This document shows, in pieces, positions 8,577 through 17,467 of a stretch of DNA of 64,000 nucleotides. The stretch's first letter is position 1. Each line of letters starts with the position of its first letter. The stretch is from a gamma proteobacterium symbiont of Ctena orbiculata (GTDB lineage: Bacteria > Pseudomonadota > Gammaproteobacteria > Chromatiales > Chromatiaceae). The stretch is taken from NCBI GenBank assembly GCA_003058525.1, contig QBVD01000060.1, positions 29,973 to 93,972 on the forward strand. The letters are read 5' to 3'. Made by a program: the position numbers and the translations under genes. The notes beneath the pieces were generated by a model that saw only the letters and a list, made by a program, of their open reading frames with translations, was not told the DNA's origin and ran no database searches.

Positions 8577-8939
8577 TTATTTAAATATCTGCTTTCGAAA
8601 AGGTATAAAAGGATTGCCTATTGTGAATGCTGTTGTGGCATCGATACCGACCATGGAAAGTGGATACTCGATGTCGAGTGCCCGACGTTTCCGTCGACAA
8701 TTATCTTGTTTTTTCCTTACAACAGTCAATTGCGGTATATCGGCATGCTGCATAACAATATCAAAATGTTCTAATTGAGTGCAGCCATTACTGGTGACCG
8801 TAAACCAGAGCGAAGTGTCTGTTAACCTAAAGTCATGTAGTGGTTCGGCATAAGTTTTTTCAGCCTTGGTTGTGGCGACGCAGCCACCGGCTGTCATCAT
8901 GATGATACTGAGAACGGTCAATGCGCTATACCTAATCAA
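8577..8939 (-). CDS. Small predicted lipoprotein
   Basis: 120 residues beginning with a signal sequence and lipobox (MMTAGGC, acylated Cys at about residue 20). The mature part has no recognised family. It includes a basic patch (RKKQDNCRRKRRALD) and a second and third Cys that could form a disulfide. It lies between the secreted protease and the response regulator, all on the minus strand. This suggests it may be an accessory or sensor lipoprotein of the two-component system; the function is unknown. Confidence 0.7.
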   Translation of the reverse strand: MIRYSALTVLSIIMMTAGGCVATTKAEKTYAEPLHDFRLTDTSLWFTVTSNGCTQLEHFDIVMQHADIPQLTVVRKKQDNCRRKRRALDIEYPLSMVGIDATTAFTIGNPFIPFRKQIFK

Positions 8940-9161
8940 TGGATATCTCCTATCCTGCTCTAGTACCTATATATACCAGTGATCGCGGGAGTATAATTGT
9001 TTATACCATAACCTGGTATGCGGCTTAGGAATCGTTCAACGACTCAGCTGGTCAAGCGGTACTAGTGTGTATTGAGCGCTGGTTATGACAAAGATGACAA
9101 CAACCGGCACATGCTTAGTTATTCCTAATGCCGGCGTGTAAGAAACCGGCACCCATCTTGG

Positions 9162-10835
9162 TTAACTTCCAGGTTGCTTTTTACACTTTGAAAAAACTCT
9201 TCGCGAACCGGTGAAAAACATTACCATCAAGGGTAACAATAAATAATTACCGGCGGCGCCGCCACCACCACTATAGGTTTGTAAAGTATTATTATTGCCG
9301 ACAGTGGAAAATCGAAATTGATCAAGGTAACCTGCATCAGCACCCCCGCCATTGCTTTGGTCTCTTACATATAGCCATGTCAGATTATGAGCGCCCTCGG
9401 GGATGCTTTCGCTGATGTCAGTCCAGTCGGTCTCACCATCAATAACAGCTATCAATCTATCGTCAATATAGAAGACGATAGGGTCTGCAGATGATTCTGT
9501 AGATGATCTCCAGCGAAAGGATAGAGTGCCTGGGCCTGTCACCTGGCTATGTAATACGGATATCTGATTATCGAGAATCGCCCCGCTTATTGCAGCAGTG
9601 CCGTTGATATAGCCGTGGCTGTCGCTTGAGTCCTCTCTCCAAGGGGAGTCGCCACCGCTGAACCAGGTTAGTTCATTGTTGTCCAGGGCCATGCCCAGGT
9701 CAACGGCTGGCAATGAATCTGCTGAAATTTGCACTGTTACTGTAGGGGTTATGGCGTTGGTTGTACTGAATGACAACGTCGCTTCCTTACTACCCTCGGT
9801 CATACCTACGAAACGCATATCAATAGAACATTTCTCACTCGGTTCCAGTACCTTTTGTTGACAATCATCAGTTACGATCGTGAATTCAGCATCACCCGTG
9901 ATGACGGTGCTCTGAATGACCTCAGATGTGCGACTGTTGTTGACCAATGTGACTGTTTTCGTTGTCTCCAAACCCATACCAGTGAAACCCAGTTCTAATC
10001 TGGATGGTGATACAGTGATACCATTCATCTTGCCGTCTAACCATGCCTGGTATCTGGACACTCTGGTATACACGCCTGGGTGAGTGGCGCTGGCACAGCC
10101 CTGACTGCTGCCGAAACTGACAATTCCCAACAACCGTAGATTGTTGTCACTATCGCGTACCATCAGAGGCCCTCCACTGTCACCATTACATGAATCCCGA
10201 GTACCATCGGTACTGCCGGCACAAACCATATTGTCTGTAATCGTGATTTCGTCAGTGCTGAGGTAATTGGTTATGCATTGCCCATGATTTCTTAATGGGA
10301 CATCCGCCTGTAGCAGTTTAAGCGACCCAGTTGCATCTTCATCTTTGGTTGTAAGTCCCCAGCCGGTAACAAGCAGATTCGTACCATCAGCAAGCCCGTC
10401 ATCAAATTGAATTGACGCTGTGTTGATCGGCCGTTTACTTGAAGGCGTTGCAAGTTGCAGCAGTGCGATATCGTGATCACCGCCATATTCAGAATGTATA
10501 TGGATATAACTGATATCATGTACTTCACCATTGCTGCGGTCGGTCAGGCTGGTTCCCCCGATATAGGCTTGAATGTCACCGGCGGATTCGGATTCAACAC
10601 AATGCGCAGCTGTTAGCATCCATCGTTCTGCAATCAGGCTGCCACCGCAGAACTGTTCATTGTCAGTTTTGTTTATCAACGCAGTCATCCATGGAAATGT
10701 ATCAGCCTGTGCGGGCTTTCCACCAATAATGCGGTGATTAATTAAACCTTTCCGTTTGCCGTAATCAGCGGCTGCTTGATTGATGCTGATGGTAAACAGA
10801 GCGATCATGAGAAATAGGATTTTTATAAATTTCAT
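9162..10835 (-). CDS. Secreted trypsin-like serine protease with GlyGly-CTERM-like tail
   Basis: 557 residues from the ATG at 10835, chosen over a TTG 12 bases upstream because GGGG at 10841-10844 is the ribosome-binding site. A signal peptide (about 1-22) and a short propeptide precede the activation site RIIGG (35-39). The catalytic triad is His78 (TAAHC), Asp122 (HDIALL) and Ser220 (CNGDSGGP). After the S1 domain come an ASH/Ig-like domain (about 270-375) and a lectin-like beta domain (about 385-520). The C-terminus reads GGGGAAG, a hydrophobic run, then a basic end, the tripartite pattern of GlyGly-CTERM sorting signals cut by rhombosortase. It is likely exported by type II secretion and anchored on the surface, as with Vibrio VesB-like proteases. 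Confidence 0.92.
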   Translation of the reverse strand: MKFIKILFLMIALFTISINQAAADYGKRKGLINHRIIGGKPAQADTFPWMTALINKTDNEQFCGGSLIAERWMLTAAHCVESESAGDIQAYIGGTSLTDRSNGEVHDISYIHIHSEYGGDHDIALLQLATPSSKRPINTASIQFDDGLADGTNLLVTGWGLTTKDEDATGSLKLLQADVPLRNHGQCITNYLSTDEITITDNMVCAGSTDGTRDSCNGDSGGPLMVRDSDNNLRLLGIVSFGSSQGCASATHPGVYTRVSRYQAWLDGKMNGITVSPSRLELGFTGMGLETTKTVTLVNNSRTSEVIQSTVITGDAEFTIVTDDCQQKVLEPSEKCSIDMRFVGMTEGSKEATLSFSTTNAITPTVTVQISADSLPAVDLGMALDNNELTWFSGGDSPWREDSSDSHGYINGTAAISGAILDNQISVLHSQVTGPGTLSFRWRSSTESSADPIVFYIDDRLIAVIDGETDWTDISESIPEGAHNLTWLYVRDQSNGGGADAGYLDQFRFSTVGNNNTLQTYSGGGGAAGNYLLLPLMVMFFTGSRRVFSKCKKQPGS

Positions 10836-11547
10836 TGTATGCCCCAATTTGAATATTGGAGTGTGTATTGAATTAATTAGGCATGTATCTATCTATTCAC
10901 TTAATGTATCTTTCTGTATCAATCTGTTCTGGAAGTCGTTGAGATCAGGGATTGATGGAACGGATTCCATATACTGCCGACAAACGCCAGGACGTCTGTC
11001 GGAATACAGAGCGGGAATTGAGTAGGGTTGTTTATAGGAGTGATGATGGACTTGGCCAGTCCCTTCAGCCTCCATCACTCCTTATCTGTCGACCGATTTT
11101 TCATGTAGTAGACAGGAAGATGGCTGCTTTACACCGATCCCGTTTGCCTCAGTGTTTAAGCGCGCAGAAAAGGATGTAAGAATCCTATACTCGATTGTTG
11201 GTGTAATTGCACGGTAAATTTCACTTTGAAAGGTTTACATGGTCCTTCTACACTGGGATTTATATTCCTGTGTACGCTCTCCTAAGTCGTCGCAAGTTCG
11301 GCGCCCCTGGTGGCTCATAGGGAAAGGATTTCCGGCCTCAGTGTTTCGTAACCTCTGGGGTATCTTGAACCCGGCAAAGGAGTAAGCCAGTCAACATGTC
11401 ATCGATCTCGGATAATCTCGAAATTTCATAATTGTCTGAGGACAAAGAAAACTGAGTATCAATAGTTTTTACGAGGGAAGTTGAAAGGGTGCTTATTTGT
11501 TCCGGGTGTTCAACAAGTTTGATTGTCCCGATACATGGAGGAGAGCG
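10836..11547. other. Intergenic region between protease and HELGGH protein
   Basis: About 700 bp of divergent upstream sequence with no supported gene. A 9-bp inverted repeat (GGAGTGATG at 11037-11045, CATCACTCC at 11073-11081) is the only clear structure. Promoters of both flanking genes should lie here, but I see no convincing -35/-10 pair. Confidence 0.6.
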
Positions 11548-14500
11548 ATGAAACACCGTCTCGAAGCAGATCTGAACGCCACGATTACCCGCGATGACAA
11601 GGGCGTCATAAGGGCAATCACTTTTGCGGATACCGGCTCGGCAACGCCGATCGCCGCTTCGGCGAAATCCCATGTCCGCCGGCTCGCCGGCAAAATCGGC
11701 ATTGACATCGCGGAGCTCAGCGAGCTTGACCGCAAAGCGACCCATGTGGAGCCCAAAAAATCAGGCCCCTCCTTTCATCTTGCCGATGAAAAGACCTTTT
11801 TCGATACCACCACCTACGTCTATGCCCAGACCTACCTCGATACACCGGTCTGGGGCGCCGGGATCACGGCGACCAGAAATGATGAAAGCGGCGGCATCAT
11901 CTCGATCGTCAACACAAGCATAGCGGGCATAGACGCCAAGTTCCCGCCTGCCCGCGACATCAACCGCTACCGTAAACTGTTCTCCGCCGGCGAGTCAGGC
12001 CCCGGCGCTGAGGAAAGCACATCGAAACAGGCGCTAGGCGCGACAAAGGCGCAGCTCAGCGATATTCTCGGCTCATACCTCGATAGCTACGGCAAGGGCA
12101 AAGACCGCGTGACGCCTGAACTCATCTCCGGCCGCTTCTACATCTACCAGCTCGACCGCGCACGGCGCCAGCAAGACCACCCGGAGCCACCGGAAAAGCA
12201 GGAGAAATATCCCGCAGAGCCGATCGAGGGAGAACACCTCCCAACCCTGCCCCTGGCAAAACTTCCCGATTCCCTCGCGGACGGAAGCTGGCATCTCGTG
12301 GCCGAACTCATCATCCGGCTTCCCTACGAGGGGCATCGGATGAACTGGCGGTTCCTGGTCAGCGTCGCGACGGGGGACATTCTCTATCTGCGGGCGCTCA
12401 CCTCCCACGTGAACGGGCTCGTCTTCACCTACGACCCGATCATTTCGACAGGGGACACGGCAAACGATGCCAGCCAAAGCAATGCGGTACTCAATCCGTT
12501 GCGGGACGACGTCGAACTGCTCGGGCTGGACCCAGCCGTAGCCGGCACACAATCGCTTTCGGGTGAATACGTCCAAGTGATAAATGTGCACAATCCAAAC
12601 ATCTCACCACCTACCCGGCCCGAGGGTGTGGATTTCGACTACGATGTGCGCACCGACGAGTTCCTCGCCGTCAATGCCTACTATCATAACGACCGATTTT
12701 TCCGTCTGGTCGAGGATCTCGGTTTTCCCCTCGATACCTATTTCGACGGTACGAGCTTTCCCATCAAAGTTGACCACAGGGGGTTCGGTGGCAGCAACAA
12801 CGGGCATTGCATCGGCGACGGGGACGGGATCGACCATACCTGCTACGGCCGGATCGACAACACCGGCGGGGCACCCACGGGCAACGCCTCGGACTGGTAT
12901 CTGGTGCTGCACGAGCTTGGCGGGCACGGCATCCTCTACGACCATGTGAACTCCGCGAATTTTGGCTTCGCACACAGCGCCGGCGACAGCTTCGGCATGA
13001 TTCTGAACGATCCCTATTCCGGATGGCACGATGGCGGCAACAACGACCGCTTCATGCTCTGGCCCTATTCCGCCCTGGGGCGACGCTCAGACCGCGACCC
13101 CGCCGCCGGCTGGGGCTGGGGCGGTACCAATGATGTGGGCAGTTACTCATCCGAGCAGATCCTGTCGACGACGCTGTTTCGCGTCTATCGCAGCATCGGC
13201 GGCGATTCCACGGCGCTGACCCGACGCGAATTCTCGGCTCATCTCATGTCCTATCTGATGCTCCGCGCCGTCAGCACCCTGTCGCCTGCCACCAACCCAG
13301 GCTCCCCGGCAGGTTTCCTCGACGCCTTGCTGACCGCCGATGCGGGCGACTGGACGACCCGCGGCCTCTCAGGGGGGGCCTACCAGAAGGTCCTCGAATG
13401 GTCCTTCGAGAGACAGGATCTGAACGACGGCGACCCACCCCTTGTCGATGTCTATATCGACGACGGGCGCGGCGGCGAATACGACTATCTCGCTGACCAC
13501 CGGGCCACCCCAACCATCTGGAACCGACACCAGCCCGACAGCGGTGGCGCCCACCAGGATCCGGTGATCGGCACCAACTACGCCTATGTCCGGGTGAAAA
13601 ACCGCGGCAGCTCGACCGCCAACCAGGTCAATGTCCGGGGCTTCCATTGCAAGCCGCTCGCGGGACATGTCTGGCCCACAGACTTCAAAACCATGGACAC
13701 TTCTGAGATCGGCGCGCCCTCGATCCAGCCGAACGATGGAGAGGAGATCGTCGTCGGTCCCTTCGCATGGGATCCGAACCCGAACGAAGATGGCGATGAC
13801 AGCATGATGATGGTGGTCTCGGCGGAGGGCGATCCGGACAATGCGGACAAATACCATGCGGGACGCACCATCGAGGACTGGCGGCTCGTACCCAACGACA
13901 ACAATATCGCGATTCGCACAGTGCAACTCCGCCCGCGGCTTGTCACCGTGCTGCCCGACGCCGGGGCCTTCATGACCGTATGCGTCGGTACATCAAAGGA
14001 TATGATACTGACGCTCTCCAATAGCGGATTTGGCTTGCTTTCGATCACCAGCATTGTTTCGAATTCGGGCGAATTTGTTGCGCCCGGCGTCAACGCCTAC
14101 CCGATCGTGATCGATTCGGGAGACAGCATCGACATCCCCATACGCTTCCAACCCACCTCCTTCGGCAACAAGGCGGCGTTGATCAGAGTCTTCTCGAACG
14201 ACCCCGGCGGGGTTCGCGTGCTCAACGTCTCTGGCAAAGCAGAACCGCCACGCCTGGTTTCGGTAATCGCGGACAATGGCGATTTCGGGAACACCTGCGT
14301 CGGTGACTTCACCGACAGGATGTTGACTCTTTCTAACAGCGCCCGCTGTCCGCTGACGATCCAGAGCATCGCTACTTCAAGTGCAGAATTTGTCCTGCCA
14401 AGCGTCCTGGGCTTCCCAATCGTGATCGGCCCGGGCGACAGCCTTCAAATCCCGATCCGGTTCCAGCCGTCCGGCTTCGGTGCCAAGGCGGGCACGCTCA

Positions 14501-15009
14501 CGGTCAAGAGCGACGATCCGCAGGGACCAAAGACGATCCGTGTCAGCGGCACTGCGCCTCCGGGACGTCTCTCGATCACCGGCTCGACCTGTATTGGCGG
14601 CGTCAAGGCCTGCTGCGCAGGAGAGCGTACGCTCACCCTGACGAACGTCGGCCCCTGCCCGCTTCACGTGGCGCATGTCGGCCTCGTGCGGCCGAGTAAG
14701 TACTGGAAGCTGGTCAACAATCCCTTCCCTGCGACTCTCCAGCCGGGCGCAAGCCTCGATATCCTCATACGCTACAAAGCCGAGGAGAAATGCCCTCGCG
14801 CCCAGGGGCTGGTGATCAAGACCGACGATCCGGAGCGCCCGAAAATAACCCTCGACCTTCTCGCCTACACCGTCTGGGAAAAGGCCCCGAGCAAGGATTG
14901 CGGCGAGTGCGGCTGCAGTGAGTGCTGCTGTGATCGGGGTTGTACCCCCCAAAGCCTCGATGCCTGTTGCTTCGACGAGGGTAGCACTGAGGAAGACGAC
15001 GCTTGTTAA
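11548..15009 (+). CDS. Large putative metallopeptidase-like protein: FTP-like region, HELGGH motif, three ASH-like repeats, Cys-rich tail
   Basis: 1153 residues from the ATG at 11548, which has a strong GGAGGAG site; an upstream TTG at 11497 is less likely. There is no signal peptide. The N-terminal part (about 1-330) resembles FTP/PepSY propeptides (YAQTYLDTPVWGAGI). At 455-460 it reads HELGGH, an HExxxH zinc-type motif like that of M49 peptidases rather than plain HExxH, followed by FAHSAGDSFG. Residues about 796-900, 901-1005 and 1006-1115 are three ASH/Ig-like repeats sharing LTLSN and IPIRFQP. The tail from about 1117 has CGECGCSECCC and further Cys. Codon choice is much more GC-rich than in the flanking protease and spacer, suggesting transfer. 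Peptidase activity is unproven. Confidence 0.7.
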   Translation: MKHRLEADLNATITRDDKGVIRAITFADTGSATPIAASAKSHVRRLAGKIGIDIAELSELDRKATHVEPKKSGPSFHLADEKTFFDTTTYVYAQTYLDTPVWGAGITATRNDESGGIISIVNTSIAGIDAKFPPARDINRYRKLFSAGESGPGAEESTSKQALGATKAQLSDILGSYLDSYGKGKDRVTPELISGRFYIYQLDRARRQQDHPEPPEKQEKYPAEPIEGEHLPTLPLAKLPDSLADGSWHLVAELIIRLPYEGHRMNWRFLVSVATGDILYLRALTSHVNGLVFTYDPIISTGDTANDASQSNAVLNPLRDDVELLGLDPAVAGTQSLSGEYVQVINVHNPNISPPTRPEGVDFDYDVRTDEFLAVNAYYHNDRFFRLVEDLGFPLDTYFDGTSFPIKVDHRGFGGSNNGHCIGDGDGIDHTCYGRIDNTGGAPTGNASDWYLVLHELGGHGILYDHVNSANFGFAHSAGDSFGMILNDPYSGWHDGGNNDRFMLWPYSALGRRSDRDPAAGWGWGGTNDVGSYSSEQILSTTLFRVYRSIGGDSTALTRREFSAHLMSYLMLRAVSTLSPATNPGSPAGFLDALLTADAGDWTTRGLSGGAYQKVLEWSFERQDLNDGDPPLVDVYIDDGRGGEYDYLADHRATPTIWNRHQPDSGGAHQDPVIGTNYAYVRVKNRGSSTANQVNVRGFHCKPLAGHVWPTDFKTMDTSEIGAPSIQPNDGEEIVVGPFAWDPNPNEDGDDSMMMVVSAEGDPDNADKYHAGRTIEDWRLVPNDNNIAIRTVQLRPRLVTVLPDAGAFMTVCVGTSKDMILTLSNSGFGLLSITSIVSNSGEFVAPGVNAYPIVIDSGDSIDIPIRFQPTSFGNKAALIRVFSNDPGGVRVLNVSGKAEPPRLVSVIADNGDFGNTCVGDFTDRMLTLSNSARCPLTIQSIATSSAEFVLPSVLGFPIVIGPGDSLQIPIRFQPSGFGAKAGTLTVKSDDPQGPKTIRVSGTAPPGRLSITGSTCIGGVKACCAGERTLTLTNVGPCPLHVAHVGLVRPSKYWKLVNNPFPATLQPGASLDILIRYKAEEKCPRAQGLVIKTDDPERPKITLDLLAYTVWEKAPSKDCGECGCSECCCDRGCTPQSLDACCFDEGSTEEDDAC

Positions 15010-15455
15010 CCCGCACTGCGGGGACCGCGTCTACGCGGTCCCCGCTGCTCAGACATCATCAGGTACTCTCTACGGCTTTTAGCACAGATTCAATCTAAGT
15101 CATCGCGATATAGCCAGGTGCTCGTACACAAGCTGTGTATATCTGCTATTTTTTTTCTTCCGCAAACATGGTTCTAATTTGTATTGTGACAGGTTCCTCG
15201 CCGCCCTTAAGTATCCATTAAAAAACTTATGCTTGACTTGTCTGCTGCCAACTGTCGGCTATCATTCTTTTGGTACCGAATCCGCGCAGCTATGGCGGTC
15301 AGAGACGCTTGACGGGCCGGTCCGATGGCGGGTATAGATGCACAGGAAGCAGATGGCCGTACCAGAGGATGAGAAGGGAATTAGGGTACTAATCATAAAG
15401 AGGTATTCTGTCAACACTATGACATTACGCGGTATTTAGAGTGGAGTGATCGAAA
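15010..15455. other. Intergenic region before the DsrL-type gene
   Basis: 446 bp. It begins with a terminator-like hairpin (annotated separately). The remainder is AT-richer, includes no supported gene, and should hold the promoter of the oxidoreductase gene; I cannot place one confidently. A GAGTGGAGTG ribosome-binding region lies just before the ATG at 15456. Confidence 0.6.
15018..15045 (+). terminator. Hairpin after the HELGGH protein gene
   Basis: Perfect 12-bp stem GCGGGGACCGCG / CGCGGTCCCCGC with a TCTA loop, 8 bp after the stop codon. There is no T-run, so it may stop transcription weakly or protect the 3' end. Confidence 0.6.
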
Positions 15456-17387
15456 ATGAGCGAGAATGACCCAACCTATCGTCGCTATGAAGATGGCGAT
15501 GATGAGCACTATGACTGGGATAGCGATGTGGTGATTCAAGGTGAGTCCTACATCTGCCCGACCTATATCCAACGCACGCCCCCCTGTCAGAATGCCTGCC
15601 CGTCAGGTCACGATATCCGCGGCTGGTTGTCGATCGTGCGTGGTTTGGATAAACCACAAGGTGACAAGCCTTGGCAAGCACATGCCTTCGAGCGCATGAC
15701 ATTGGCAAATCCCTTTCCGGCAATCATGGGTCGCGTATGTCCGGCTCCCTGTCAGGAGGGTTGTAATCGCAACGGCCTTGATGGCTATGTCGGAATAAAC
15801 TCCATTGAGCAGTACATTGGCGATTGGGCACGGGTGAACAATCTCGCCTTTGCCAAACCTGAAACCGATAGTGGTAAGCGGGTCGCAATTATCGGAGGCG
15901 GGCCTGCCGGTCTGGCCGCAGCGTTGTTTCTGCGTCGCCTCGGTCATCGCTGTACCATCTTTGAGGAGCACTGCGCCCTTGGCGGCCAGATGGTCTTCGG
16001 TATTCCCGGCTACCGCATACCCCGGGATGTGCTTGAACATGAGATCCAGCGTATCCTGGACGTGGGCGGTATCGATGTGAAACTGAACACGCGCGTGGGA
16101 CGCGAGGTGAAGGTCGGGGCGTTGGAGAAAGCGTACGATGCCATCTTCTGGAGTGTCGGCACCGTGGTCGGTAAGCCGCTGCGTGTCGAAGGCGGCGAGG
16201 CCCCGAACTGTGTGGATGGGATGACCTTTCTGAAGGCCTTCAATGACGGTGCCCTGAAATACCTGGACGGGCGTATCCTGGTAATCGGTGGCGGCGACAC
16301 GGCGATGGACGTGGCCGCCGTGGCCAAGCGTATTGGCGAAGTGGCAAACCTCGATGACTCGGAGCGCCCGGAGGCGGTGTTTGACGGTACCGGGAGCCAG
16401 AGAGACGACAAGACGGCCGAACGAACCGATTCCGCATGCTGGCTGGTCTATCGTCGTCCCATTGCCAAGGCCCCCTGCACCAAACACGAACTGGAGGCCT
16501 GCATTGCCGAGGGTGTGGAGATTCACGACGGTTTGGCGCCACTTGAAGTGATGCTGGATGAGCAGGGCCATGCCTATGCCCTGAAAGTGCAACCGGTCGA
16601 CTGGTCCTCAGGCAGGATGGAGGACGATGGCGAGCCGTTCGAGATCGAGTGCAAACTGATTGTCGCCGCCACCGGCCAGACAGGTGACTACGAAGGGATC
16701 GATGGCATCGCCAATGACTGGAATCTGATCGATGCCGACCGGAGCATGCAGGTCAAAGGGAAAGCAGGTAATTTCGTGGGTGGGGATGCGGTAAACCCTC
16801 ACCTGCTGACAACCGCTATCGGCCAGGCCTCGATTGCGGTACAGAGCATCGATAACCACTTGCGTGGACAAGCGGTCGATGAGCGCCCCAAAGTGGAAGG
16901 CCATCACTTTAATCTACTGCAGGAATTGTCTCAGAGAGATCTCTCACCGGAAGAGTACAATCATGGCCCGACCTGGGGTACCAACAGTGCCAAATGGTCT
17001 GTGCACAATTTTGAGAATCGTGCCGATGCGGATGTGGTCAAGAGTAATGCCATGTTCACGGGGCATTTTGCTTACGAGCCGTTGAACGCCCGGGATGAGA
17101 TGGATGTGAATGCTTCCAACGTGCTGGGAAGCATGATCGAGCGCTTCACGGGCCTTACCGAGGAGACAGCCGTCACTGAGGCAAAGCGCTGTATGAGCTG
17201 CGGTTTCTGCTTCGAATGCGACAACTGTGTCATCTACTGCCCGCAGGACGCCGTCTATCGCGTGAACAAGAATGAACACGCCATGGGGCGCTATGTGGAT
17301 ACGGACTACGCTAAGTGTGTCGGCTGTCACATCTGCAAGGAGGTCTGCCCCACCGGCTACATCGAAATGGGTCTGGGTCAATACTAG
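15456..17387 (+). CDS. DsrL-type iron-sulfur flavoprotein, NAD(P)H oxidoreductase (GltD superfamily)
   Basis: 643 residues. The N-terminal Fer4_20-type domain has CQNACPSGHDIRGWL and GRVCPAPCQEGCNRN (about 44-110). A FAD site IIGGGPAGLAAAL starts at about residue 146 and a second dinucleotide site VIGGGDTAMDVA at about 275. The C-terminus carries two [4Fe-4S] clusters, CMSCGFCFECDNCVIYCP and CVGCHICKEVCP. Length and order match DsrL, which passes electrons between NAD(P)H and reverse dissimilatory sulfite reductase in sulfur oxidisers. GltD-like relatives share the fold but usually lack the C-terminal ferredoxin. No dsr gene is near, so it may be a DsrL paralogue with another partner. It stands alone, convergent with the sigma-54 regulator gene. 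Confidence 0.82.
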   Translation: MSENDPTYRRYEDGDDEHYDWDSDVVIQGESYICPTYIQRTPPCQNACPSGHDIRGWLSIVRGLDKPQGDKPWQAHAFERMTLANPFPAIMGRVCPAPCQEGCNRNGLDGYVGINSIEQYIGDWARVNNLAFAKPETDSGKRVAIIGGGPAGLAAALFLRRLGHRCTIFEEHCALGGQMVFGIPGYRIPRDVLEHEIQRILDVGGIDVKLNTRVGREVKVGALEKAYDAIFWSVGTVVGKPLRVEGGEAPNCVDGMTFLKAFNDGALKYLDGRILVIGGGDTAMDVAAVAKRIGEVANLDDSERPEAVFDGTGSQRDDKTAERTDSACWLVYRRPIAKAPCTKHELEACIAEGVEIHDGLAPLEVMLDEQGHAYALKVQPVDWSSGRMEDDGEPFEIECKLIVAATGQTGDYEGIDGIANDWNLIDADRSMQVKGKAGNFVGGDAVNPHLLTTAIGQASIAVQSIDNHLRGQAVDERPKVEGHHFNLLQELSQRDLSPEEYNHGPTWGTNSAKWSVHNFENRADADVVKSNAMFTGHFAYEPLNARDEMDVNASNVLGSMIERFTGLTEETAVTEAKRCMSCGFCFECDNCVIYCPQDAVYRVNKNEHAMGRYVDTDYAKCVGCHICKEVCPTGYIEMGLGQY

Positions 17388-17467
17388 GACTTGACGGTGA
17401 CCGGTGTATTAATGGCCTGGAGCATTCCAGGCCGTGACTCTGGTCTGTAGTTGGGCCGTGTGTTGCG

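Noticed and set aside
15603..16592. 329-codon open frame on the minus strand
   Set aside because: Antisense to the DsrL-type gene; composition is that of a shadow frame.
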